From Chrysaora quinquecirrha (Eukaryota > Cnidaria > Scyphozoa > Semaeostomeae > Pelagiidae): a stretch of DNA of 64,000 nt. Position numbers and translations under genes: made by a program. This document shows, in pieces, positions 36,851 through 49,271 of this stretch. The notes below the pieces were generated by a model. It saw only the letters and a program-made list of their open reading frames with translations, made no database searches and was not told the origin of the DNA. Where the stretch lies: contig JACTAT010000217.1 in assembly GCA_014526335.1 (NCBI GenBank), positions 463,482 through 527,481 of the forward strand, written 5' to 3'. Every line of letters starts with the position of its first letter. Position 1 is the stretch's first letter.

Positions 36851-37427
36851 TAATATTTAAGATATCATTTTGCATTAAGAGAATACTATTTCAACAAAAC
36901 GAAGAAGTAAATTAACTATTTCCCCTTTAAAATTCAAAAAGCGTTGGTGGTGTAGCGGTTAGCATGGTTGCCTTCCAAGCAATCGGTCCGGGTTCAACTC
37001 CCGGACGACGTATAATTCCTAAAATGTTATTTTGCAGTAAGAAAAAACTATTTCAACCAAACGAAAAAGTAAATCAACTATTTCCCCTTAAAATTTCAAA
37101 ATGCGTTGTTGGTGTAGCGGTTAGCATGGTTGCCTTCCAAGCAAACGATCCGGGTTCAACTCCCGGCCGACACATAATGCTTAAAATATTATTTTGCAGT
37201 AAGAAAAAACTATTTCAAACCAAACGGAAAAGTAAATCAACTATTTCCCCTTAAAAATTCAACAGGCGTTGCTGGTGTAGCGGTTAGCATGGTTGCCTTC
37301 CAAGCAATCGATCCGGGTTCCACTCCGGCCGACACATAATTATAAAGATATCATTTTGCATTAAGAGAATACTATTTCAAACCAAACGAAAAAGTAAATC
37401 AACTATTTCCCCTTAAAAATGCAACAA

Positions 37428-37499
37428 GCGTAAGTGGTGTAGCGGTTAGCATGGTTGCCTTCGAAGCAATCGATCCGGGTTCAACTCTCTGCCGCCGCA
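37428..37499 (+). pseudogene. tRNA-like copy with UCG anticodon
   Basis: Anticodon TCG with an intact anticodon stem; acceptor gcgtaag/ccgccgc and T-stem ctctg are damaged. Confidence 0.5.
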
Positions 37500-37919
37500 T
37501 AATTATTAAGATATCATTTTGCAGTAAGAAAAATCATTTCAACCAAACGAAAAAGTAAATCAACTATTTCCCCTTAAAAATTCAACAAGCGTTGGTGGTG
37601 TAGCGGTTAGCATGGTTGCCTTCCAAGCAATCGATCCGTGTTCAACTCCCGGCCGACGCATAATATTTAAGATATCATTTTGCAGTAAGAAGAAACTATT
37701 TCAACCAAACGAAAAAGTAAATCAAGTATCAACTATTTCCCCTTTAAAATTCAACAAGCGTTGCTGGTGTAGCGGTTAGCATTGTTGCCTTCCAAGCAAT
37801 CAATCCGGGTTCCACTCCCGGCCGAGGCATAATTCTTAAAATATTATTTTGCAGTAAGAAAAACTATTTCAAACCAAACGGAAATGTAAATCAACTATTT
37901 CCCCTTAAAAATTCAACAA

Positions 37920-37991
37920 GCGTTGGTGGTGTAGCGGTTAGCATGGTTGCCTTCCAAGCAATCGATCTGGGTTCAACTCCCGGCCGACGCA
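37920..37991 (+). tRNA. tRNA-Gly(UCC), near-consensus
   Basis: CTGGG in the T-stem makes one G-U pair; otherwise consensus. Confidence 0.75.
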
Positions 37992-38082
37992 TAATTATTA
38001 AGATATCATTTTGCATTAAGAGAATACTATTTCAAACCAAACGAAAAAGTAAATCAACTATTTCCCCTTTAAAATTCAAAAA

Positions 38083-38154
38083 GCGTTGGTGGTGTAGCGG
38101 TTAGCATGGTTGCCTTCAAAGCAATCGATCCGTGTTCAACTCCCGGCCGACGCA
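38083..38154 (+). tRNA. tRNA-Gly body with UCA anticodon
   Basis: TCA anticodon with intact acceptor stem; only the T-stem mismatch ccgtg. Confidence 0.55.
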
Positions 38155-38414
38155 TAATATTTAAGATATCATTTTGCAGTAAGAAAAAACTATTTCAACC
38201 AAACGAAAAAGTAAATCAAGTATCAACTATTTCCCCTTTAAAATTCAACAAGCGCTGGTGGTGTAGCGGTTAGCATGGTTGCCTTCCAAGCAATCGATCC
38301 GGGTTCAACTCCCGGCCGACGCATAATATTTAAGATATCATTTTGCATTAAGAGAATACTATTTCAAACCAAACGGAAAAGTAAATCAACTATTTCCCCT
38401 TAAAAATTCAACAA

Positions 38415-38486
38415 GCGTTGGTGGTGTAGCGGTTAGCATGGTTGCCTTCCAAGCAATCGATCCGGGTTCAACTCTCGGCCGACGCA
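38415..38486 (+). tRNA. tRNA-Gly(UCC), near-consensus
   Basis: CTCGG on the 3' side of the T-stem makes one G-U pair; otherwise consensus. Confidence 0.75.
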
Positions 38487-39063
38487 TAATATTTAAGATA
38501 TCATTTTGCATTAAGAGAATACTATTTCAACCAAACGAAAAAGTAAATCAACTATTTCCCCTTAAAATTTCAAAATGCGTTGTTGGTGTAGCGGTTAGCA
38601 TGGTTGCCTTCCAAGCAAACGATCCTGGTTCAACTCCCGGCCGACGCATAATATTTGTGATCTCATTTTGCAGTAAGAAAAAACTATTTCAAACCAAACA
38701 GAAAAGTAAATCAACTATTTCCCCTTAAAAATTCAACAAGCGTTGGTGGTGTAGCGGTTAGCATGGTTGCCTTCCAAGCAATCGATCCAGGTTCCACTCC
38801 CGGCCGAGGCATAATTATTAAGATATCATTTTGCATTAAGAGAATACTATTTCGAACCAAATGGAAAAGTAAATCAACTATTTCCCCTTAAAAATTCAAC
38901 AAGCGTTGGTGGTGTAGCGGTTAGCATGGTTGCCTTCCAAGCAATCGATCCGGGTTCCACTCCCCCGAGGCATAATTATTAAGATATCATTTTGCATTAA
39001 GAGAATACTATTTCGAACCAAATGGAAAAGTAACTCAACTATTTCCCCTTAAAAATTCAACAA

Positions 39064-39135
39064 GCGTTGGTGGTGTAGCGGTTAGCATGGTTGCCTTCCA
39101 AGCAATCGATCCGGGTTCAACTCCCGGCCGACGCA
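39064..39135 (+). tRNA. tRNA-Gly(UCC), consensus copy 9
   Basis: All 72 nt match consensus; located two units before the internally deleted copy at 39387. Confidence 0.9.
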
Positions 39136-39386
39136 TAATATTTAAGATATCATTTTGCAGTAAGAAAAAACCATTTCAACCAAACGAAAAAGTAAATCAA
39201 CTATTTCCCCATAAAATTCAAAAAGCGTTGGTGGTGTAGAGGTTAGCATGGTTGCCTTCCAAGCAATCGATCCGGGTTTAACTCCCAGCCGACGCATAAT
39301 TCTTAAAATATTATTTTGCAGTAAGAAAAACTGTTTCAAACCAAACGGAAATGTAAATCAACTATTTCCCCTTAAAAATTCAGCAA

Positions 39387-39412
39387 GCGTTGGTTCAACT
39401 CCCGGCCGACGC
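39387..39412 (+). pseudogene. tRNA-Gly copy with internal deletion
   Basis: gcgttgg is joined directly to ttcaactcccggccgacgca, removing D-arm, anticodon arm and half of the T-arm (46 nt). The flanking spacers are normal. Confidence 0.9.
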
Positions 39413-39665
39413 ATAATATTGGTGATCTCATTTTGCAGTAAGAAAAAACTATTTCAAACCAAACGGAAAAGTAAATCAACTATTTCCCCTTAAAAATTCA
39501 ACAAGCGTTGGTGGTGTAGCAGTTAGCATGGTTGCCTTCCAAGCAATCGATCCGGGTTCCACTCCCCCGAGGCATAATTATTAAGATATCATTTTGCATT
39601 AAGAGAATACTATTTCAAACCAAACGAAAAAGTAAATCAACTATTTCCCCTTTAAAATTCAAAAA

Positions 39666-39737
39666 GCGTTTGTGGTGTAGCGGTTAGCATGGTTGCCTTC
39701 AAAGCAATCGATCCGTGTTCAACTCCCGGCCGACGCA
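39666..39737 (+). pseudogene. tRNA-like copy with UCA anticodon
   Basis: TCA anticodon, T-stem ccgtg, plus acceptor mismatch gcgtttg. Confidence 0.5.
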
Positions 39738-40159
39738 TAATATTTAAGATATTATTTTGCAGTAAGAAAAAACTATTTCAACCAAACGAAAAAGTAAATC
39801 AAGTATCAACTATTTCCCCTTTAAAATTCAACAAGCGCTGGTGGTGTAGCGGTTAGCATGGTTGCCTTCCAAGCAATCGATCCGGGTTCAACTCCCGGCC
39901 GACGCATAATATTTAAGATATCATTTTGCATTAAGAGAATACTATTTCAACCAAACGAAAAAGTAAATCAACTATTTCCCCTTAAAATTTCAACAAGCGT
40001 TGTTGGTGTAGCGGTTAGCATGGTTGCCTTCCAAGCAAACGATCCGGGTTCAACTCCCGGCCGACACATAATTCTTAAAATATTATTTTGCAGTAAGAAA
40101 AAACTATTTCAAACCAAACGGAAAAGTAAATCAACTATTTCCCCTTAAAAATTCAACAA

Positions 40160-40231
40160 GCGTTGGTGGTGTAGCGGTTAGCATGGTTGCCTTCCAAGCA
40201 ATCGATCCGGGTTCAACTCCCGGCCGACGCA
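40160..40231 (+). tRNA. tRNA-Gly(UCC), consensus copy 10
   Basis: All 72 nt match consensus; pairs with the intact copy at 49272 (offset 9112) in a separate duplication. Confidence 0.9.
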
Positions 40232-40645
40232 TAATATTTAAGATATCATTTTGCATTAAGAGAATACTATTTCAACCAAACGAAAAAGTAAATCAACTAT
40301 TTCCCCTTAAAATTTCAAAATGCGTTGTTGGTGTAGCGGTTAGCATGGTTGCCTTCCAAGCAAACGATCCTGGTTCAACTCCCGGCCGACGCATAATATT
40401 TGTGATCTCATTTTGCAGTAAGAAAAAACTATTTCAAACCAAACAGAAAAGTAAATCAACTATTTCTCCTTAAAAATTCAACAAGCGTTGGTGGTGTAGC
40501 GGTTAGCATGGTTGCCTTCCAAGCAATCGATCCGGGTTCCACTCCCCCGAGGCATAATTATTAAGATATCATTTTGCATTAAGAGAATACTATTTCGAAC
40601 CAAATGGAAAAGTAACTCAACTATTTCCCCTTAAAAATTCAACAA

Positions 40646-40717
40646 GCGTTGGTGGTGTAGCGGTTAGCATGGTTGCCTTCCAAGCAATCGATCCGGGTTC
40701 AACTCCCGGCCGACGCA
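40646..40717 (+). tRNA. tRNA-Gly(UCC), consensus copy 11
   Basis: All 72 nt match consensus; the next unit (40807) carries gaggttagc in the D-arm and a disrupted T-arm. Confidence 0.9.
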
Positions 40718-41130
40718 TAATATTTAAGATATCATTTTGCAGTAAGAAAAAACCATTTCAACCAAACGAAAAAGTAAATCAACTATTTCCCCATAAAATT
40801 CAAAAAGCGTTGGTGGTGTAGAGGTTAGCATGGTTGCCTTCCAAGCAATCGATCCGGGTTTAACTCCCAGCCGACGCATAATTCTTAAAATATTATTTTG
40901 CAGTAAGAAAAAACTATTTAACCAAACGAAAAAGTAAATCAACTATTTCCCCTTAAAAATTCAAAAAGCGTTGGTGGTATAGCGGTTAGCATGGTTGCCT
41001 TCCAAGCAATCGATCCGCGTTCAACTCCCAGCCGACGCATAATTCTTAAAATATTATTTTGCAGTAAGAAAAAACTATTTCAAACCAAACGGAAATGTAA
41101 ATCAACTATTTCCCCTTAAAAATTCAACAA

Positions 41131-41202
41131 GCGTTGGTGGTGTAGCGGTTAGCATGGTTGCCTTCTAAGCAATCGATCCGGGTTCAACTCCCGGCCGACG
41201 CA
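41131..41202 (+). tRNA. tRNA-Gly body with UCU (Arg) anticodon
   Basis: Identical to consensus except CTTCTAA in the anticodon loop, changing TCC to TCT, which reads AGA. All stems and both promoter boxes are intact. The third anticodon base is an identity element for glycyl-tRNA synthetase, so charging is uncertain. Confidence 0.75.
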
Positions 41203-41445
41203 TAATTATTAAGATATCATTTTGCATTAAGGGAATACTATTTCAAACCAAACGAAAAAGTAAATCAACTATTTCCCCTTTAAAATTCAACAAGCGTTGG
41301 TGGTGTAGCGTTTAGCATCGTTGCCTTCCAAGCAATCGATCCGGGTTCAAATCCCGGCAGACGCATAATTCTTAAGATATCATTTTGCATTAAGAGAATA
41401 CTATTTCAAACCAAACGGAAAAGTAACCCCTTTAAAATTCAAAAA

Positions 41446-41517
41446 GCGTTGGTGGTGTAGTGGTTAGCATGGTTGCCTTCCGAGCAATCGATCCGGGTTC
41501 AACTCCCGGCCGACGCA
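41446..41517 (+). tRNA. tRNA-Gly(UCC), near-consensus
   Basis: D-loop agtgg and G37, the same sub-family as 26271; stems intact. Confidence 0.7.
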
Positions 41518-41606
41518 TAGTTCTTAAAATATTATTTTGCAGTAAGAAAAAACTATTTAACCAAACGAAAAAGTAAATCAACTATTTCCCCTTAAAAATT
41601 CAAAAA

Positions 41607-41678
41607 GCGATGGTGGTGTAGTGGTTAGCATGGTTGCCTTCTAAGCAATCGATCCGCGTTCAACTCCCGGCCGACGCA
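41607..41678 (+). pseudogene. tRNA-Gly-like copy with UCU anticodon, damaged
   Basis: Anticodon TCT as at 41131, but acceptor gcgatgg and T-stem ccgcg each introduce a mismatch. Confidence 0.6.
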
Positions 41679-42903
41679 TAGTTCTTAAAATATTATTTTG
41701 CAGTAAGAAAAAACTATTTAACCAAACGAAAAAGTAAATCAACTATTTCCCCTTGAAAATTCAAAAAGCGTTGGTGGTGTAACGGTTAGCATGGTTGCCT
41801 TCCAAGCAATCGATCCGCGTTCAACTCCCAGCCGACGCATAATTCTTAAAATATCATTTTGCAGTAAGAAAAAACTATTTCAAACCAAATGGAAAAGTAA
41901 ATCAACTATTTCCCCTTAAAAATTCAACAAGCGTTGGTGGTGTAGCGGTTAGCATGGTTGCCTTCCAAGCAATCGATCCGGGTTCCACTCCGGCCGACAC
42001 AAAATTATTAAGATATCATTTTGCATTAAGAGAATACTTTTTCAACCAAACGAAAAAGTAAATCAACTATTTCCCATTTAAAATTCATCAAGCGTTGGTG
42101 GTGTAGCGGTTAGCATGGTTGCCTTCCAAGCAATCTATCCGGGTTCCACTCCGGTCGACGCATAATATTTAAGATATCATTTTGCATTAAGAGAATACTA
42201 TTTCAACCAAACGAAAAAGTAAATAAACTATTTCCCCTTTAAAATTCAAAAGCGTTGGTTGTGTAGCGGTTAGCATGGTTGCCTTCAAGCAATCGATCCG
42301 GGTTCAACTCCGGCCGACGCATAATATTTATGATATCATTTTGCAGTGAGAAAAACTATTTCAACCAAACGAAAAGTAAATCAAGTATCTATCAACTATT
42401 TCCCCTTTAAAATTCAACAAGCTTGGTGGTGTAGCGGTTAGCATGGTTGCCTTCCAAGCAATCTATCCGGGTTCAACTCCGGCCGACACATAATTATTAA
42501 GATATCATTTTGCATTAAGAGAATACTTTTTCAACCAAACGAAAAAGTAAATCAACTATTTCCCATTTAAAATTCAACAAGCTTGGTGGTGGAGCGGTTA
42601 GCATGGTTGCCTTCCAAGCAATCGATCCTGGTTCAACTCCCGGCCGACGCATAATATTGGTGATCTCATTTTGCAGTAAGAAAAAACTATTTCAAACCAA
42701 ACGGAAAAGTAAATCAACTATTTCCCCTTAAAAATTCAACAAGCGTTGGTGGTGTAGCGGTTAGCATGGTTGCCTTCCAAGCAATCGATCCGGGTTCCAC
42801 TCCCCCGAGGCATAATTATTAAGATATCATTTTGCATTAAGAGAATACTATTTCGAACCAAATGGAAAAGTAACTCAACTATTTCCCCTTAAAAATTCAA
42901 CAA

Positions 42904-42975
42904 GCGTTGGTGGTGTAGCGGTTAGCATGGTTTCCTTCGAAGCAATCGATCCGGCTTCCACTCTCGGCCGACGCA
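42904..42975 (+). pseudogene. tRNA-like copy with UCG anticodon
   Basis: Block-B partner of 30342 with the same stem mismatch and TTCCACT loop. Confidence 0.5.
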
Positions 42976-43065
42976 TATTTATTAAGACATCATTTTGCAT
43001 TAAGAGAATACTATTTCAACCAAACGAAAAAGTAAATCAACTATTTCCCCTTTAACATTCAACAA

Positions 43066-43137
43066 GCGTTGGTGGTGTAGCGGTGAGCATGGTTGCCTTC
43101 CAAGCAATCGATCCGGGTTCAACTCCCGGCCGACGCA
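43066..43137 (+). tRNA. tRNA-Gly(UCC), near-consensus
   Basis: D-loop ggtgagc; block-B partner of 30827. Confidence 0.75.
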
Positions 43138-43389
43138 TAATATTCAAGATATCATTTTTGCAGTAAGAAAAAACCATTTCAACCAAACGAAAAAGTAAAT
43201 CAACTATTTCCCCTTAAAAATTCAACAAGCGTTGGTGGTGTAGCGGTTAGCATGGTTGCCTTCCAAGCAATCTATCCGGGCTCCACTCCGGCCGACACAT
43301 AATTATTAAGATATCATTTTGCATTAAGAGAATACTATTTCAACCAAACGAAAAAGTAAATCAACTATTTCCCCTTTAAAATTCAAAAA

Positions 43390-43461
43390 GCGTTGGTGGT
43401 GTAGCGGTTAGCATGCTTGCCTTCCAAGCAATCGATCCGGGTTCAACTCCCGGCCGACGCA
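43390..43461 (+). tRNA. tRNA-Gly(UCC), near-consensus
   Basis: C for G at position 27 removes a G-U pair at the top of the anticodon stem; otherwise consensus. Confidence 0.6.
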
Positions 43462-44043
43462 TAATATTTAAGATATCATTTTGCAGTAAGAAAAAACCAT
43501 TTCAAACAAACGAAAAAGTATATCAAGTATCAACCATTTCCACTTTAAAATTCAACAAGCGTTGGTGGTGTAGCGTTTAGCATCGTTGCCTTCCAAGCAA
43601 TCGATCCGGGTTCAACTCCCGGCAGACGCATAATTCTTAAGATATCATTTTGCAGTAAGAAAAAACCATTTCAACCAAACCAAAAAGTAAATCAACTATT
43701 TCCCCATAAAATTCAAAAAGCGTTGGTGGTGTAGAGGTTAGCATAGTTGCCTTCCAAGCAATCGATCCGGGTTTAACTCCCAGCCGACGCATAATTCTTA
43801 AAATATTATTTTGCAGTAAGAAAAAACTATTTAACCAAACGAAAAAGTAAATCAACTATTTCCCCTTAAAAATTCAAAAAGCGTTGGTGGTATAGCGGTT
43901 AGCATGGGTTCCTTCCAAGCAATCGATCCGCGTTCAACTCCCAGCCGACGCATGATTCTTAAAATATTATTTTGCAGTAAGAAAAAACTATTTCAAACCA
44001 AACGGAAATGTAAATAAACTATTTCCCCTTAAAAATTCAACAA

Positions 44044-44115
44044 GCGTTGGTGGTGTAGCGGTTAGCATGGTTGCCTTCCAAGCAATCGATCCGGGTTCAA
44101 CTCCCGGCCGACGCA
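44044..44115 (+). tRNA. tRNA-Gly(UCC), consensus copy 12
   Basis: All 72 nt match consensus; block-B partner of 31801. The copy 2913 bp upstream at 41131 is identical except for a UCU anticodon. Confidence 0.9.
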
Positions 44116-45174
44116 TAATTATTAAGATATCATTTTGCATTAAGGGAATACTATTTCAAACCAAACGAAAAAGTAAATCAACTATTTCCCCTTTAAAATT
44201 CAACAAGCGTTGGTGGTGTAGCGTTTAGCATCGTTGCCTTCCAAGCAATAGATCCGGGTTCAAATCGCGGCAGACGCATAATTCTTAAGATATCATTTTG
44301 CATTAAGAGAATACTATTTCAAACCAAACGGAAAAGTAACCCCTTTAAAATTCAAAAAGCGTTGGTGGTGTAGCGGTTAGCATGGTTGCCTTCCAAGCAA
44401 TCGATCCGGGTTCCACTCCCGGCCGAGGCATAAATATTAAGATATCATTTTGCATTAAGAGAATACTATTTCAAAGCAAATGGAAAAGTAAATCAACTAT
44501 TTCCCCTTAAAAATTCATCAAGCGTTGGTGGTGTAGCGGTTAGCATGGTTGCCTTCCAAGCAATCTATCCGGGTTCCACTCCGGTCGACACATCATTATT
44601 AAGATATCATTTTGCATTAAGAGAATACTATTTCAACCAAACGAAAAAGTAAATCAACTATTTCCCATTTAAAATTCAAAAAGCGTTGGTGGTGTAGCGG
44701 TTAGCATGGTTGCCTTCCAAGCAATCGGTCCTGGTTCAACTCCCGGCCGACGCACAATATTTATGATATCATTTTGCAGTAAGAAAAAACTATTTCAACC
44801 AAACGAAAAAGTAAATCAAGTATCAAATATTTCCCCTTTAAAATTCAAAAAGCGTTGGTTGTGTAACGGTTAGCATGGTTGCCTTCCAAGCAATCTATCC
44901 GTGTTCCACTCCGGCCGACACATAATTATTAAGATATCATTTTGCATTAAGAGAATACTTTTTCAACCAAACGAAAAAGTAAATCAACTATTTCCCATTT
45001 TAATATTCAAAAAGCGTTGGTGGTGCGACGGTTAGCATGGTTGCCTTCCAACAATCGATCCGGGTTCAACTCCCGGCCGACGCATAATATTTAAGATATC
45101 ATTTTGCATTAAGAGAATACTATTTCAACCAAACGAAAAAGTAAATAAACTATTTCCCCTTTAAAATTCAAAAA

Positions 45175-45246
45175 GCGTTGGTTGTGTAGCGGTTAGCATG
45201 GTTGCCTTCCAAGCAATCGATCCGGGTTCAACTCCCGGCCGACGCA
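45175..45246 (+). tRNA. tRNA-Gly(UCC), near-consensus
   Basis: T at position 9 only. Confidence 0.7.
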
Positions 45247-45677
45247 TAATATTTATGATATCATTTTGCAGTGAGAAAAAACTATTTCAACCAAACGAAA
45301 AAGTAAATCAAGTAGCTATCAACTATTTCCCCTTAAAAATTCAACAAGCGTTGGTGGTGTAGCGGTTAGCATGGTTGCCTTCCAAGCAATCGATCCGGGT
45401 TCCACTCCCCCGAGGCATAATTATTAAGATATCATTTTGCATTAAGAGAATACTATTTCGAACCAAATGGAAAAGTAACTCAACTATTTCCCCTTAAAAA
45501 TTCAAAAAGCGTTGGTGGTGTAGCGGTTAGCATGGTTGCCTTCCAAGCAATCGATCCTGGTTCAACTCCCGGCCGATGCACAATATTTATGATATCATTT
45601 TGCAGTAAGAAAAAACTATTTCAGCCAAACGAAAAAGTAAATCAAGTATCAAATATTTCCCCTCTAAAATTCAAAAA

Positions 45678-45749
45678 GCGTTGGTTGTGTAGCGGTTAGC
45701 ATGGTTGCCTTCCAAGCAATCGATCCGGGTTCAACTCCCGGCCGACGTA
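45678..45749 (+). tRNA. tRNA-Gly(UCC), near-consensus
   Basis: T at position 9, and a terminal acceptor pair changed to G-U (3' end gacgta). Confidence 0.6.
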
Positions 45750-46496
45750 TAATATTTATGATATCATTTTGCAGTGAGAAAAAACTATTTCAACCAAACG
45801 AAAAAGTAAATCAAGTAGCTACCAACTATTTCCCCTTTAAAATTCAACAAGCTTGGTGGTGTAGCGGTTAGCATGGTTGCCTTCCAAGCAATCTATCCGG
45901 GTTCCACTCCGGCCGACACATAATTATTAAGATATCATTTTGCATTAAGAGAATACTTTTTCAACCAAACAAAAAGTAAATCAACTATTTCCCATTTAAA
46001 ATTCCACATGCGTTGGTGGTGCAGCGGTTAGCATGGTCTCCTTCCAAGCAATCGATCCGTGTTCAACTCCCGGCCGACGCATAATATTTAAGATATCATT
46101 TTGCATTAAGAGAATACTATTTCAACCAAACGAAAAAGTAAATAAACTATTTCCCCTTTAAAATTCAACAAGCGCTGGTGGTGTAGCGGTTAGCATTGTT
46201 GCCTTCCAAGCAATCAATCCGGGTTCCACTCCCGGCCGAGGCATAATTCTTAAAATATTATTTTTGCAGTAAGAAAAACTGTTTCAAACCAAACGGAAAT
46301 GTAAATCAACTATTTCCCCTTAAAAATTCAGCAAACGTTGGTGGTGTAGCGGTTAGCATGGTTGCCTTCCAAGCAATCGATCCGGGTTCAACTCCCGGCC
46401 GACGCATAATATTTAAGATATCATTTTGCATTAAGAGAATACTATTTCAACAAAATGAAGAAGTAAATTAACTATTTCCCCTTTAAAATTCAAAAA

Positions 46497-46568
46497 GCGT
46501 TGGTGGTGTAGCGGTTAGCATGGTTACCTACCAAGCAATCGATCCGGGTTCAACTCTCTGCCGCCGCA
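46497..46568 (+). pseudogene. tRNA-like copy with ACC anticodon
   Basis: Block-B version; only one copy exists here against two in block A. Confidence 0.5.
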
Positions 46569-46820
46569 TAATTATTAAGATATCATTTTGCAGTAAGAAA
46601 AATCATTTCAACCAAACGAAAAAGTAAATCAACTATTTCCCCTTAAAAATTCAACAAGCGTTGGTGGTGTAGCGGTTAGCATGGTTGCCTTCCAAGCAAT
46701 CGATCCGGGTTCAACTCCCGGCCGAGGCATAATTCTTAAAATATTATTTTGCAGTAAGAAAAAACTATTTCAAACCAAACGGAAATGTAAATCAACTATT
46801 TCCCCTTAAAAATTCAACAA

Positions 46821-46892
46821 GCGTTGGTGGTGTAGCGGTTAGCATGGTTGCCTTCCAAGCAATCGATCCGGGTTCAACTCCCGGCCGACGCA
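46821..46892 (+). tRNA. tRNA-Gly(UCC), consensus copy 13
   Basis: All 72 nt match consensus; block-B partner of 36061 without the spacer duplication. Confidence 0.9.
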
Positions 46893-46983
46893 TAATTATT
46901 AATATATCATTTTGCATTAAGAGAATACTATTTCAAACCAGACGAAAAAGTAAATCAACTATTTCCCCTTTAAAATTCAAAAA

Positions 46984-47055
46984 GCGTTGGTGGTGTAGCG
47001 GTTAGCATGGTTGCCTTCAAAGCAATCGATCCGTGTTCAACTCCCGGCCGAGGCA
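46984..47055 (+). pseudogene. tRNA-like copy with UCA anticodon
   Basis: Block-B partner of 36284, with 3' end gaggca giving one acceptor mismatch. Confidence 0.5.
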
Positions 47056-47477
47056 TAATATTTAAGATATCATTTTGCAGTAAGAAGAAACTATTTCAAT
47101 CAAACGAAAAAGTAAATCAAGTATCAACTATTTCCCCTTTAAAATTCAACAAGCGTTGGTGGTGTAGCGGTTAGCATTGTTGCCTTCAAGCAATCAATCC
47201 GGTTTCCACTCCCGGCCGAGGCATAATTCTTAAAATATTATTTTGCAGTAAGAAAAAACTATTTCAAACCAAACGGAAATGTAAATCAACTATTTCCCCT
47301 TAAAAATTCAACAAGCGTTGGTGATGTAGCGGTTAGCATGGTTGCCTTCCAAGCAATCAATCCGGGTTCCACTCCCGGCCGAGGCATAATTCTTAAAATA
47401 TTATTTTTGCAGTAAGAAAAACTGTTTCAAACCAAACGGAAATGTAAATCAACTATTTCCCCCTAAAAATTCAACAA

Positions 47478-47549
47478 GCGTTGGTGGTGTTGCGGTTAGC
47501 ATGGTTGCCTTCCAAGCAATCGATCCGGGTTCAACTCCCGGCCGACGCA
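47478..47549 (+). tRNA. tRNA-Gly(UCC), near-consensus
   Basis: D-loop starts tgcgg; all stems paired; partner of 36779. Confidence 0.7.
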
Positions 47550-48126
47550 TAATATTTAAGATATCATTTTGCATTAAGAGAATACTATTTCAACAAAACG
47601 AAGAAGTAAATTAGCTATTTCCCCTTTAAAATTCAAAAAGCGTTGGTGGTGTAGCGGTTAGCATGGTTGCCTTCCAAGCAATCGGTCCGGGTTCAACTCC
47701 CGGACGACGTATAATTCCTAAAATGTTATTTTGCAGTAAGAAAAAACTATTTCAACCAAACGAAAAAGTAAATCAACTATTTCCCCTTAAAATTTCAAAA
47801 TGCGTTGTTGGTGTAGCGGTTAGCATGGTTGCCTTCCAAGCAAACGATCCGGGTTCAACTCCCGGCCGACACATAATGCTTAAAATATTAGTTTGCAGTA
47901 AGAAAAAACTATTTCAAACCAAACGGAAAAGTAAATCAACTATTTCCCCTTAAAAATTCAACAGGCGTTGGTGGTGTAGCGGTTAGCATGGTTGCCTTCC
48001 AAGCAATCGATCCGGGTTCCACTCCGGCCGACACATAATTATAAAGATATCATTTTGCATTAAGAGAATACTATTTCAAACCAAACGAAAAAGTAAATCA
48101 ACTATTTCCCCTTAAAAATGCAACAA

Positions 48127-48198
48127 GCGTAAGTGGTGTAGCGGTTAGCATGGTTGCCTTCGAAGCAATCGATCCGGGTTCAACTCTCTGCCGCCGCA
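48127..48198 (+). pseudogene. tRNA-like copy with UCG anticodon
   Basis: Block-B partner of 37428, same damage. Confidence 0.5.
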
Positions 48199-48778
48199 TA
48201 ATTATTAAGATATCATTTTGCAGTAAGAAAAATCATTTCAACCAAACGAAAAAGTAAATCAACTATTTCCCTTAAAATTCAACAAGCCTTGGTGGTGTAG
48301 CGGTTAGCATGGTTGCCTTCAAGCAATCGATCCGTGTTCAACTCCCGGCCGACGCATAATATTTAAGATATCATTTTGCAGTAAGAAGAAACTATTTCAA
48401 CCAAACGAAAAAGTAAATCAAGTATCAACTATTTCCCCTTTAAAATTCAACAAGCGTTGGTGGTGTAGCGGTTAGCATTGTTGCCTTCCAAGCAATCAAT
48501 CCGGGTTCCACTCCCGGCCGAGGCATAATTCTTAAAATATTATTTTGCAGTAAGAAAAACTATTTCAAACCAAACGGAAATGTAAATCAACTATTTCCCC
48601 TTAAAAATTCAACAAGCGTTGGTGGTGTAGCGGTTAGCATTGTTGCCTTCCAAGCAATCGATCTGGGTTCAACTCCCGGCCGACGCATAATTATTAAGAT
48701 ATCATTTTGCATTAAGAGAATACTATTTCAAACCAAACGAAAAAGTAAATCAACTATTTCCCCTTTAAAATTCAAAAA

Positions 48779-48850
48779 GCGTTGGTGGTGTAGCGGTTTG
48801 CATGGTTGCCTTCAAAGCAATCGATCCGTGTTCAACTCCCGGCCGACGCA
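48779..48850 (+). tRNA. tRNA-Gly body with UCA anticodon
   Basis: Block-B partner of 38083. TCA anticodon, D-loop ggtttgc, acceptor intact, T-stem mismatch. Confidence 0.5.
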
Positions 48851-49271
48851 TAATATTTAAGATATCATTTTGCAGTAAGAAAAAACTATTTCAACCAAAC
48901 GAAAAAGTAAATCAAGTATCAACTATTTCCCCTTTAAAATTCAACAAGCGCTGGTGGTGTAGCGGTTAGCATGGTTGCCTTCCAAGCAATCGATCCGGGT
49001 TCAACTCCCGGCCGACGCATAATATTTAAGATATCATTTTGCATTAAGAGAATACTATTTCAACCAAACAAAAAGTAAATCAACTATTTCCCCTTAAAAT
49101 TTCAACAAGCGTTGTTGGTGTAGCGGTTAGCATGGTTGCCTTCCAAGCAAACGATCCGGGTTCAACTCCCGGCCGACACATAATTCTTAAAATATTATTT
49201 TGCAGTAAGAAAAAACTATTTCAAACCAAACGGAAAAGTAAATCAACTATTTTCCCTTAAAAATTCAACAA

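Larger units (their letters stand above)
29201..38323 (+). repeat. Large array block A (about 9.1 kb)
   Basis: Unit-by-unit variants in this block recur in block B (41768-49019). Example pairs: 29364/41931, 30827/43066, 32116/44359, 33278/45348, 35252/46335, 36061/46821, 37428/48127 and 38252/48948. Block A keeps units that block B has lost. Confidence 0.85.
41768..49019 (+). repeat. Large array block B (about 7.3 kb)
   Basis: Copy of block A. The offset falls from 12567 to 12562, 12239, 12071, 11083, 10760, 10700 and 10696. The larger drops equal about 2, 1, 6 and 2 repeat units, and a 60-bp drop is explained by the spacer duplication at 36184 in block A. Confidence 0.85.
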
